Made by a program: the position numbers and the translations under genes. Shown piece after piece: positions 43,781 to 53,496 of a stretch of DNA of 64,000 nt. Position 1 is the first letter of the stretch. Every line of letters starts with the position of its first letter. The DNA comes from Aegilops tauschii subsp. strangulata (lineage: Eukaryota > Streptophyta > Magnoliopsida > Poales > Poaceae): positions 352,909,267-352,973,266 of the forward strand of contig NC_053040.3 of the NCBI RefSeq assembly GCF_002575655.3, written 5' to 3'. The notes under the pieces are model-generated. The model saw only the letters and a list, made by a program, of their open reading frames with translations. It ran no database searches and was not told the DNA's origin.

Positions 43781-44281
43781 TTTTCACCCTCGTGCAGAGT
43801 TCTGTCAGGACTTTGAGCAGGAGACTGAGCGGATCGAACGAGGCCTGGAACCCACAAAGTCGCTCATCAAAGATGAAGCCGCAATGAACGTGATGCGACT
43901 TGAAGCTCGTCTTGACAGCATCTTGGGGTACATTGCCCGACTGAAGGTTGCATTGTCTAAGATAGACCAAGAGTTGTGGCCAGAAGATAGACTTCAGAAT
44001 GACCTTGAGTCATTGATGGTTCGTCTCAATGTAATCCCTAGTCGAGTGCAGGCGTGGAAGAAATCAGCTGCTCATTGTGGAGCCGACGTGGCTCTTTCAC
44101 TCGTCGGAGTCCATTGCAGGGATGCGAAGCATGAAAAACTAAAGCTCTCCAGGTGGCAAACACGAAGAAACTCCGGTTCCAATCTTTCATGGAGATCTTC
44201 ATAGAAGCAGCAACTCGCATAGCTGATGGCATCGACTTGGACACCTTCGTCGAGCCAGCGAGTCCTCCTCCCGGCGAGTGA
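43781..44281 (+). pseudogene. C-terminal part of the antisense gene of gypsy E
   Basis: Open on the + strand from the copia junction: FHPRAEFCQDFEQETERIERG, then a coiled-coil region (MRLEARLDSILGYIARLKVAL) and WPEDRLQNDLESLMVRLNVIPSR. A one-base shift near 44150 is needed to continue to the stop TGA at 44279-44281, preceded by FVEPASPPPGE. It lies opposite gag-pol and downstream of integrase, as in Fatima, and probably is the same type of gene. The N-terminal domain is lost to the copia insertion. Confidence 0.65.
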
Positions 44282-44491
44282 AAAAACTTTAAGGATCCGT
44301 ATTTATTTGCCTCGGAATGTCAAATGGTCATGTAACCATTATAGTCCTTCGGGCCTGACGCCCGTGTACTTTTGTTTGCGGTTCTGAGACTTGCCGGATT
44401 TATCTGAACTTGATGGTTTTATCTAAATATTGCTTTCTTGCTTCCATAATGTTTTGTGTGCTCGGATTTTTTGACTTTGGCGAAGCTAGTT

Positions 44492-45240
44492 CGCGGCTAA
44501 GCCCCCAAGTGGGAGGATTTCTCTCCACTCGGAGTAGTTTTGAAACAGGCGAATACGGGATCGCGGCTAAGCCCCCGGGTGGGAGGATTGCTCTCCACTC
44601 GGAGTAGTTTTGAAACTTAGGTGAATACAGGATCGCGGCTAAGCCCCCAAGTGGGAGCATTGCTCCCCACTCAGAGTAGTTTTTAACTTAGGCGAATACG
44701 GGATCGCAGCTAAGCCCCCGAGTGGGAGGATTGCTCACCACTCAGAGTAGTTTTGAAACTTAGGCGAATACGGGATCACAGCTAAGCCCCCGATTGGGAG
44801 GATTGCTCTCCACTCGGAGTAGTTTTGAAACTTAGGCGAATACAAGATCGCAGCTAAGCCCCCGAGTGGGAGGATTGCTCTCCACTCGGAGTAGTTTTGT
44901 AACTTAGGCGAATACAGGATCGCGGCTAAGCCCCCGAGTGGGAGGATTGCTCTCCACTCGGAGTAGTTTTGAAACTTAGGCAAATACGGGATCGCAGCTA
45001 AGCCCCTGAGTGGGAGGATTGCTCTCCACTCAAAGTTGTTTTGTAACTTAGGCGAATACAGGATCGCGGCTAAGCCCCCGAGTGGGAGGATTGCTCTCCA
45101 CTCAGAGTAGTTTTGAAACTTAGGCGAAACAGGTTCGCGGCTAAGCCCCCCGAGTGGGAGGATTGCTCTCCACTCGGAGTAGTTTTGAAACTTAGGCGAA
45201 ATAGATTCGCGGCTCAGCCACCCACTAGGGGATTTGAACA
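44492..45240. repeat. 72-bp tandem array, about 10.4 copies
   Basis: Copies start at 44492, 44562, 44634, 44705, 44777, 44849, 44921, 44993, 45065, 45136 and 45208 (last partial); units are 70-72 bp. Each contains GGCTAAGCCCCC and a small inverted repeat around GTGGGAGGATTGCTCTCCAC. It lies between integrase and the antisense gene of E. Because 72 is divisible by three, the - strand stays open for 174 codons (45259-44735). Confidence 0.92.
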
Positions 45241-45335
45241 GATATTTATGCGAAAACAAACATTAAGAGACTGCGAAAATCATGTCTTGATAAGTAATCT
45301 GAAAGTATTCTTATTACATCTCGACGATCCGAGTG

Positions 45336-46480
45336 TTAAGTATAAAATCGGCGGAGCAGATCTGCGTTCCAGGCCCATCGCTCGTCAATATTCTTTGCGA
45401 AGTCATAGAGGTGGTAAGCTCCGTTGTTCAGCGCCTTGGTGACGAGGAAGGGGCCTTCCCACACAGGAGCAAGCTTGTGAGGCCGCTGTTGATCCACTCG
45501 GAGCACAAGGTCTCCTTCTTGAAATGCTCGGTCTTTGATGTTCCTAGCGTGGAACCGACGAAGATCTTGCTGATAAACAGTCGACCGAATCAAAGCCATT
45601 TCTCGCTTTTCTTCCAGAAGGTCTACTGCATCTTGACACGCTTGCTCTGCCTCAGCCTCCGAATAAAGTTCCACTCGAGGCGCATTGTGATACAAATCAC
45701 TCGGTAACACGGCTTCAGCCCCATAAACCATTAAGAAGGCAGTTCGGTTGGTGGATCGGTTGGTGGATCGGTTGGGAGTTGTCCTCAGTCCCCACAAGAC
45801 AGATGGTAGCTCAGTCACCCAAGCCCCAGCTGCTTGCTCAAGGTCGCGCATGAGCCGAGGTTTCAACCCTTGGAGGATCAGGCCATTTGCTCTCTCTGCT
45901 TGCCCATTGGACTGCGGGTGCGCAACAAATGCGTAATCCACCCGAGTGCCCTAAGAAGTGCAGAACTCCCTGAATTCTACTGATTCAAAATTTGAGCCAT
46001 TGTCTGTGATGATGCTGTGTGGAACTCCATATCGGAATATCAACTCTTTTATGAAACTAATGGATGTGCTTGAGTCTAAGTTCTTGATAGGCTTTGCTTC
46101 AATCCATTTGGTGAACTTGTCGAGTGCTACAAGCAGATGAGTGAAGCCACTCCTGCCAGTCCTGAGAGGGCCAACCATATCCAATCCCCAGACGGCGAAC
46201 AGCCAGACGAGTGGAATGGTTTTCAAGGCAGACACGGGCTTGTGGGACTTGTTTGCGTAGAATTGACAACCCTCGCACTTCATGACGATTTCCTTTGCTG
46301 CTTCGTTTGCTCGCGGCCAGTAGAATCCTGCTCGGTATGCATTGGCCACAATCGTCCGAGAGGACGCATGGTGACCATAGGTCCCTGAGTGAATTTCATT
46401 CAAGATTAGTCGAACCTCTTCTAGAGAGATACATCGCTGAGCCACGCTAGTAACACTCTCTCGGTAGAGTTGTCCACCTA
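45336..46480 (-). pseudogene. Integrase of gypsy E
   Basis: Zinc finger (EIHSGTYGHHASSR, CEGCQF), first Asp in GLDMVGPL, second Asp in ITDNGSNF, and Glu in NGQAERANG. A TAG (45951-45953) replaces a codon between the second Asp and the Glu, splitting the ORFs 46976-45951 and 45941-45336. The C-terminal part carries a 12-bp tandem duplication at about 45746-45775 that yields NRSTNRST in place of a single NRST. It ends NADLLRRFYT. Confidence 0.87.
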
Positions 46481-47378
46481 TGACTGTGAAGCCCTTGGAC
46501 CTGCGGATGATCTGACGTGCTTCAACTTCATCCTCTGGAAGCTTCTGCATGAGCAGATATGCAATATATGGCACTGTCCAGTCGGAGGTGATTACCAAAA
46601 TCTCCATAATTAGGTCAACAACTGCCGGCACCTCGACTTCAGTCGGATTGGTAGAACTTATTGGTTGGGGAGGTTCCTTAGTAAAGGGATCTTCTTGTGC
46701 TGACGGGGTATGGAGATGCTCCAAGAACACATTACTAGGGATAGGCTTCCGAGTGGAACCTATTTTTGCCAGGTCATCAGCTGCTTGATTCTTGATTCGG
46801 GGTATGTGGTGGACCTCCAATCCTTCAAACTTCTTTTCCAGCTTCCTTACTGCATTGCAGTATCCGGTCATGGCAGGGTTCCTGACATCCCACTCCTGCA
46901 TCACTTGATTAACTACCAAATCTGAGTCGCCGTAGACCATCAGGCGACGTACGCCGAGTGAGATGGCCATACGCAACCCATAAAGAAGTGTTTCGTACTC
47001 ATCTTCATTGTTGGAGGAATCAAAGTTAATCTAGAGGACATAACTGAGTTTGTCACCACTTGGGGACACCAGGACCACTCCGGCACCAGAACCATTTAAT
47101 ATCTTAGATCCATGAAAGAACATGGTCCAGTGTTTCGAGTGAACTTGAGTCGGCTGTTGTTGCACAATCCACTCGGCCAAGAAATCTACGATTGCTTGAG
47201 ACTTGATCGCCTTCTTTGCTTGAAACTTGATATCTAGAGGAAGAAGTTCAATTGCCCACTTAGCCACTCGACCGGTTGCATCTCGATTGTTCAAGATTTC
47301 AGACAATGGAGTGTCGCTGATGACTAAAACCGAGTGGTCTTGGAAGTAATGTGAAACTTTCTTCGTAGTCAAATACAT
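46481..47378 (-). pseudogene. Archaeal-like RNase H of gypsy E (catalytic Asp changed)
   Basis: FFHGSKILNGSGAGVVLVSP has His where the first catalytic Asp stands in D (YFDGAF) and Fatima (HFDGSK). A TAG at 47031-47033 follows, then YGDSDLVVNQV and NQAADDLA. Upstream is the end of the Ty3 RNase H (KVSHYFQDHSVLVIS). Confidence 0.83.
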
Positions 47379-47393
47379 TCCATAGACAAGCTT

Positions 47394-48465
47394 CTAGTAA
47401 TGTGGATACCTTTGCTTGGACGGAGTCAAGACTTTAGAAATGTAATACACTGGGTGTTGAACTTTATAGGCCTTGCCTTCTTCTTCTCGCTCTACTGTGA
47501 GAACTGTGCTGACAACCTGACCAGTGGCCGCAATATATAACAGCAGAGGCTCTTTGTTGACCGAAGCAGCAAGCACCGTCTGGGTGCAAAGCAAGGATTT
47601 GAGCTCTACAAACGCTGCTTCAGCTTCAGAAGTGCACTCGAATGTATCAGATTTTTTCATCAATCGGTAAAGAGGCAATGCCTTTTCACCGATACGAGAA
47701 ATCAATCGACTTAATGCAGCAAGACGACTCGTAAGCTTCTGAACGTCATGCACCGATCTTTTCGGGATTTGCATCTATCCCTCGTTCGGAAACGAGAAAA
47801 ACCGAGTAACTTTCCTCCAGGAACTCCAAATGTGCACTTGGACGGATTCAGCTTGATGTCATATCTTCTCAGATTGGCAAAGGTTTCAGTGAGGTCAGAC
47901 AGTAGGTCGGAACTCTTGCGTGACTTGACCACGATATCGTCCATATATGCCTCCACATTCTGACTGATCCGAGTGAGCAGGCACTTCTGGATCATGCGCA
48001 TGAATGTGGTGCCAGCATTCTTGAGACCGAAAGGCATGGTGACATAGCAAAAACACCTGAACAGGGTGATGAAGGCCATTTTTATTTCATCGGGACCATA
48101 CAGTCGGATCTGATGGTACCCGAAATATGCATATAGAAAAGACAGATGCTCACACCCCGCAGTCGAGTCGACTATCTGATCGATGCGGGGGGAGGGAAAT
48201 GATCTTTTGGGCAGGCCCGATTGATATGCTTGAAATCAATACACATACGAAGTGATTTATCCTTCTTCGGGACCATGACGATGTTGCCGAGCCACTCGGA
48301 GTGGTATATCTCACGGATGAACTCAGCTGTCAGGAGCCGATCCACCTCCTTGCCAATCGCCTTCCTCTTTTCCGCGGCGGGCCAACGGCGAGGCTCTTTG
48401 ACAGGTTTTGCCTTTGAGTCGACACGCAAACGGTGCTCGGCCAGCCCCCTGGGTACACCTGGCAT
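47394..48465 (-). pseudogene. Reverse transcriptase and Ty3 RNase H of gypsy E
   Basis: Three ORFs. 48465-48172 has the RT N-terminus (MCIDFKHINRACPKD). 48079-47711 has MPFGLKNAGTTFMR and the intact active site AYMDDIV. 47774-47394 has the connection and RNase H (ALSRLISRIGEKALPLY, PLLLYIAATGQVVSTVL). Frameshifts lie near 48170-48090 and 47790. Confidence 0.86.
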
Positions 48466-48782
48466 GTCTGATGGTTTCCATGCAAAGATGCCCCAGTTCT
48501 CACGGAGGAACTAGATGAGCGCGACTTCCTATTTGCTGTCGAGTGTCGTTGAGATGTGGGTCGGAGCAGCAGTGGGGTCTTTCGGGTGAATGTGGACTGG
48601 CTTCGTCTCACCGGCCGACTGAAATGCGGATTCTGAAGCATGCTTCTTGGCTCGCAGCAAATCACTCGGATCGGCATTTTTCTTGTATTCCTCCATTTCC
48701 ACCACCACCATTTGCTCATCAGCAATCTTGGAACCCTTCTGGAGGCACTCCTCTGCTCTATGCCTATTCCCAGTGACGGTAA

Positions 48783-50177
48783 TCACACCTTCCCGGGCAT
48801 CTTCAACTTAAGATATATGTAACATGGACGGGCCATGAAACGAGCATACGCGGTCCTGCCTAGAATAGCATGATAGGCACTGTGGAAATCTACTACCTCA
48901 AACGTCAACTTCTCCTTGCGGAAATTCTTGGAATCACCAAAAACCACGTCAAGAGCAATCTGTCCAAGTGACTTTGCTTTCTTCCCTGGGATGACTCCAT
49001 GGAACTGCATGTTGCTCTCACTGAGTTGGGACATCAGAATGCCCATCCCCTGGAGGGTCTCAGCATACAGAATGTTCAGACCACTGCCACCATCCATGAG
49101 AACTTTAGTCAGTCGGGTGCCCCCAACGACTGGGTCGACTACCAACGCTTGCCACCCGGGGGTAGCAACGTGCGCGGGGTGATCTGATTGGTCAAATGTA
49201 ATAGGAGTTTTCGACCACTTCAGGTACGTCGTAGTTGCCGGAGCAACCATGTTCACTTCTCTGTTTATGACTTTCAGTCGACTTTTGCTCTCAACATCAG
49301 CAAAAATCACCAAGGTAGCATTGACCTTCGGGTAACCGTCATCCTTTTCCTCATCATCATCCTTATCAGAGTCCTTCTCACTAAGCTGACCCTCTCGGAA
49401 CTGCTGAATCAGGAGTCTGCACTGTCGAGTGGTATGCTTGGGCAGAATCAAGTTACCCTCTTCATCCTTCTTCGTGTGAATGTGACACAGCAAATCCAGG
49501 ACGTCCTGGCCGGACTGATCCTTCAACTTTTCGGGCACCCACGACCCCTTGGGTTTTCCTTTAAACTTTCCTTGTGTGTTCACTACTGCTGCTTTAGCCT
49601 GTCCAGTGGCTTCGGCCATACGTTTCCGTTTGCGACTGTGGTTTCCACCTTCGGTGTCCCGGTCGACTAGCTTCGCCTTGCCATTGCAGAGTCGGTCTTC
49701 CTCTTCGCCATTCGCATACCGAGTGAATATCTCCATCATCCAATTCAGAGTAATATCCCGGGAGCGACCGGATTTCAGTGTGAGCTCTCTGTACCGTACG
49801 CCTTCCTTGAAAGCGCAGACGGTCTGGTGCTCTGAAACATTCTCCACCAGATGATGAAGTGTAGTCCACCGCTGGATGTAATCCCTCAAAGTTTCATTCG
49901 GTTTTTGGACACAATGCTGCAACTCAGACAGCCCAGCAGGACGCTTGCATGTGCCTTCAAATGTCTTGATGAACACTCCGGCCAAATCTTCCCAACAAAA
50001 AATGCTTCCAGGAGCTAACTGATTCAACCAAGCTCTAGCCGAACCTTCAAGCATCAAGGGGACGTGCTTCATGGCTACATCATCGTTGCCTCCACCAATC
50101 TGCACCGCCACTCGGTAATCTTCCAACCATGTGTCTGGCTTCGACTCGCCAGTAAACTTGCTCACTCCCGTAGCCAA
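48783..50177 (-). CDS. Gag-protease of gypsy E (464 codons open)
   Basis: The longest open gag in the window. Gag core about residues 1-160 (KFTGESKPDTWLEDYRVAVQ, RAWLNQLAPGSIFCWEDL, NETLRDYIQRW). A basic region follows near 180-210, then a zinc-binding cluster of the Tat type (CHIH at 231-234 with HTTRQC ending at 253), an acidic stretch (SDKDDDEEKDD) and the protease site VLMDGGSGLNILY with Asp near 362. The true Gag start lies further upstream; the frame is interrupted by TGA at 50214-50216. It ends at a stop just after KLKMPGKV, where the family continues toward RT. Confidence 0.87.
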   Translation of the reverse strand: MATGVSKFTGESKPDTWLEDYRVAVQIGGGNDDVAMKHVPLMLEGSARAWLNQLAPGSIFCWEDLAGVFIKTFEGTCKRPAGLSELQHCVQKPNETLRDYIQRWTTLHHLVENVSEHQTVCAFKEGVRYRELTLKSGRSRDITLNWMMEIFTRYANGEEEDRLCNGKAKLVDRDTEGGNHSRKRKRMAEATGQAKAAVVNTQGKFKGKPKGSWVPEKLKDQSGQDVLDLLCHIHTKKDEEGNLILPKHTTRQCRLLIQQFREGQLSEKDSDKDDDEEKDDGYPKVNATLVIFADVESKSRLKVINREVNMVAPATTTYLKWSKTPITFDQSDHPAHVATPGWQALVVDPVVGGTRLTKVLMDGGSGLNILYAETLQGMGILMSQLSESNMQFHGVIPGKKAKSLGQIALDVVFGDSKNFRKEKLTFEVVDFHSAYHAILGRTAYARFMARPCYIYLKLKMPGKV

Positions 50178-50213
50178 TCTGAAGTTGGGCAGGATCTCAG
50201 CTGCTTGGATGGC

Positions 50214-50588
50214 TCAGCTGAAACATTCGGGCCCAGAGATGAACGCCCTGTTTCCATTCGGACGATCTTTGTCCAGACCTTCTCTGTTAGCTCTGCCTTT
50301 GTCAACCAGACCCTGCACGAGGACTGACCTAGCATCTAACCCAGGCTCTCTTGGGTCGACTAGAACTCTCCGCTCATCACCGTATGGGCGCCTATCATCA
50401 TACCACCGGGGCGCGTACGAACCGCCCCTCAGAGGGGGCGTAGGCACTCGACGGTGGTCATCACGGTGGTATAGAGGATCAAATTGCCCGTGGCCTTGAC
50501 CAAGGTACTGGTCCTGGCAATAACCACGATCTTCACGCCGCGGAGGCGATCTTGGGCTGTGTGCCGACTGAACTGTGTCCGACTGAAC
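50214..50588 (-). pseudogene. N-terminal part of gypsy E gag
   Basis: Open - strand frame upstream of the TGA at 50214-50216, rich in Arg, Asp, Pro and Tyr (YHRDDHRRVPTPPLRGG). It continues without a break into the LTR at 50589, so no leader or PBS separates LTR and gag. Confidence 0.6.
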
Positions 50589-51190
50589 TATCGTGGGAAC
50601 GATTCTGAGAATAACAAGGGGTAGGGTAAAGGAGCATGATCTATCGAGATGCATATGGGTGACACGATGGTTTTAGCGAGTTCAGGCCTCTCGCGGTGGA
50701 GATATAGCCCTACGTCTCGTGCTCCAGAGAGGCTTTGTTTTATCTGAATATGTATCCGGAGATTACAATGAGAGAGAGAGAGGAGAACGGATCCCCATGT
50801 CTGAGCTTAGTCGTGAGACTAGTGGTGAGGGAGGGAGAGAAGGATGAGAACCTGTCGAGCTATGCAGTGGGGGTGGATTATATAGAGTGCGCCACCCCCT
50901 CATCTCTTGTGTTACAAATTAGAGCATCAATGCCATAATATCAGCCCACTGTGAAACCTCCACTATATATGCGGATGACATTTCAACTGCCTTGCCGACT
51001 GTTGGTCTTCGCACGCCCGAGTGAGTCATACAGCCGAGCGGTTGCCTACCGTTCGAGTGGATGGTACGTCGATCGTCCGAGTGGATAGTATGTATGAATG
51101 AGATTTATCTGGACCCACCTGCTGTGTGGACCCCATGCTTTACGATATTTTGAACCTTCGTGGGCCTACCTGTTATGTGTATCCCCAACA
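50589..51190 (-). repeat. LTR shared by gypsy elements E and F (602 bp)
   Basis: On the - strand it runs from TGTTGGGGATACACAT at 51190 to CCCACGATA at 50589 (canonical CA mutated). The left side is gag of E, as for a 5' LTR. The right side is a polypurine tract, as for a 3' LTR. No second copy is in the window. Confidence 0.78.
50878..50886 (-). promoter_or_regulatory. TATA box of the E/F LTR
   Basis: TCTATATAAT region on the - strand, in mid-LTR, flanked by GC-rich sequence. Confidence 0.5.
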
Positions 51191-51206
51191 TTAGCCCCCA
51201 AATCGG
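51191..51206 (-). other. Polypurine tract of element F
   Basis: The - strand reads GATTTGGGGGCTAA directly before the LTR start. It resembles the Fatima PPT (GGTTTGGGGGCTAC). Confidence 0.7.
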
Positions 51207-51679
51207 TTGAGATTTTGCAAAACGTGTTTGTGAAATACACAATTTGGCCCGAGTGATTACGGAAATACTCGGCACCTGTCATCGTGCTTTCAGACAACCA
51301 AGGTTTGAACAAAATCTCAATGGATTCTGGTAAGTGCCCGTGAGGAGTAACTTGGTGACATTCGTTCATCTCTCGGAAGAGGTTAACTCGTGATCTGAGT
51401 ATGGGTGTGTCATTAAATCTGCGCAACAAGATTGACGCATGGACTGCTCTCTCGGAGAGATGCCATTCTTATCCCGGAGGAATGTCAATACGAGTCGGTT
51501 CTAGATCCAAACTTGTGAGTTTCATGCTTTGAGTCCTAGAAGAAGGCTCAAAACAGGTCCACGGAGGAGCGTTAAACTCACCTTATAGGATTTTTTGGTA
51601 GTCAACGGGAGTCTTAGAACTTGTTTGTTTGTTGTTCATCACTCGGACCGGTCAGGCCATACCGAGTGGAGATTACTCA

Positions 51680-51706
51680 AGTGGGGGCACGCTGAGTGCA
51701 CCCACT
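51680..51706. repeat. Hairpin motif, copy 1
   Basis: AGTGGGGGCAC and GTGCACCCACT flank the loop GCTGA. A near-identical copy with one stem mismatch is at 51960-51986; both are followed by GGGTGTAGTCCCCGAG. Confidence 0.8.
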
Positions 51707-51959
51707 GGGTGTAGTCCCCGAGACCGGCATCGACTGCGGGCAATCGGCGGGGGTCTGAGAGAACTAAAAATCTTCTTAGCTTGTACTAATTGAACTTGCT
51801 CCTCTCCGACTCGGAGGTCGAGTAGTACTTGAGGATCTGGTATTGTTCAAGCTTGTTCTTCCTCGACTCGGTAGTCGGTTGGAGTCTATAGGGTTTGTTG
51901 TACTTGAATGTTGGTGCTGGACTTGACCGAGCAAAATGTTTCTTTCTGAGTTCTCTTTC

Positions 51960-51986
51960 AGTGGGGGCACGCTGAGTGCACCCATT
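51960..51986. repeat. Hairpin motif, copy 2
   Basis: Same hairpin as 51680-51706 with one stem change. Confidence 0.8.
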
Positions 51987-53008
51987 GGGTGTAGTCCCCG
52001 AGCCTCTATCGGACTAGATGAGTCTGGCACAGGGTTTAAGTCTCCTGGTAAACCTCCATGCAGTCGGCATGGTAAATAAGCTCAGCATGGAGCTGAATCA
52101 TTCGGACTGATCTTCGTGCACTTGGCACGGTAAATAACTTCAGCCTGGAACTGGGTCAAGTAGGCGAATCTTCGTGCACTCGACACGATGAATGAATTCG
52201 GCCTCGAAACTGCCGACTGTAGAAAAAAGCTAGACACTCCAGGGAGTAATCATTCCAGTAATACTTCTTATATTGACCGTTAGTTTTTTCTCTTGCCAAC
52301 CAGACGATCGGGTTGGGACCGGTTTGGAGACGAAGAGTGAGCGTTAGGTATTGAGCATATTTTTTTTAAAAAAGTAGAAAGCTGAGTGAGGAACATGCCG
52401 ACTGATGGTGCTCCCATAGCTTTTGGTGCTAGAAGGAGGGCCAAGTGTATCCGTAGAGGAGTGTCTTTTTCACTCTTTTGCATGAAAGGGCTATTTGTCT
52501 GAGTGGACATGCTTCCTGAATGATCAGGGTATGTTGACTGCAAGGAAGAACTTGGTGGCACTCGTATGTCTTCCAGAGGAGATAAACTAGTGGTCTCATG
52601 TGGACGTGCCATGAAACCCGAGTGGCAAGGCTAGCGCGTGGACTGACTCTCTAGAGAGAGGCCACTCATTATCCCGGGGGAACACCAGCACATGCCATCT
52701 CCGAGTCGAAGTTTGTGAAACTGGCGCCTTGGAGCCTAGAAGAAGGGCCAAGTATATCCGTAGAGGAGCATCATTTTCACCCTTTTGCAGCCCTGAAGAT
52801 GACTTCAGGTAATGATTTGGGTGATCATCCCAGTGGATAGTTGATCAAATGGGCATAACCCTTGAGGGTGGCATAGCCCTCGGCTATGGGAAGCCCCCGA
52901 GTGATGCTCGAAAGAGGTAAACTCGCTACAGAGTGCGATATCAGGTTTGATCATCTGAGTAATGTAGTCGTTCCTGTGTTGGGGTGTAGACATGTCCAAC
53001 TGATGGTG

Positions 53009-53496
53009 ACCGCGGGGCGGCCGAGGGGCGAGGATGTGTACAACCGAGTGGCGACGCGCGTGGCGGCCGAGGGGCGAGGATGTGTACAACCGAGTGGCGA
53101 CGTGCGTGGCGGCTGAGTGGTGAAGACGTGCACAACCGAGTGGCGACGCGTGAGGCGGCCGAGTGGTGACGGCGTGCACATCCGAGTGGCGACGCTCGGG
53201 GTGGCCGAGTGGTGAAGACGTGTGCAACCGAGTGGCGACGCGCAGGGCGGACGAGTGATGACATGCGAGGTGGCCGAGTGAAGGACTATGTGTCCAGCCA
53301 AGTGGTGATGCGCAGGGTGGCCGAGTGACGACGCGCGGGGTGGCCGAGTGATGACGCGCGGGGCGACCGAGTGGTGAAGACGTGCACAACCGAGTGGCGA
53401 CGCGCTGGGCGGCCGAGTGATGAAGACGTGCACAACCGAGTGGCGGCGCACGGGGCGGCCGAGTGATGATGCGCGGGGCAACTAAGTGGCGACCCG
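53009..53496. repeat. 23/46-bp tandem array, left block
   Basis: Built from 23-bp units of the type GGCCGAGTGACGACGCGCGG, mostly paired into 46-bp units that alternate a GAAGACGTGCACAACC half with a GGCGACGCGCGG half. Single 23-bp units occur near 53300-53360. Open frames such as 53518-52805 on the - strand are products of the repeat. Sabrina-type copy 2 interrupts it. Confidence 0.88.

Larger units (their letters stand above)
43781..51190 (-). mobile_element. Gypsy element E (Tat lineage), truncated at its 3' side by copia C
   Basis: On the - strand: LTR (51190-50589), gag-protease, RT, RNase H, archaeal-like RNase H, integrase, a 72-bp tandem array, then the end of a gene on the + strand, which copia C interrupts at 43780. 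The LTR also has a polypurine tract on its far side and so appears shared with element F. Family not identified; it is related to but distinct from Fatima and D. Confidence 0.85.
51191..53008 (-). other. Element F 3' region, proximal part
   Basis: No gene. It holds two copies of a hairpin motif (51680-51706 and 51960-51986) and two copies of a 250-300-bp module (about 51345-51585 and 52540-52790). A further partial module lies at 52430-52505. Confidence 0.6.

Noticed and set aside
44492..45240. CRISPR array
   Set aside because: The units are contiguous tandem repeats without unique spacers, and the DNA is plant retrotransposon sequence.
44735..45259. 174-codon - strand ORF with a repeated 24-residue unit as a possible repeat protein
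   Set aside because: It follows from a 72-bp repeat unit that happens to lack stops in that frame. It has no start context and sits between two gene ends.
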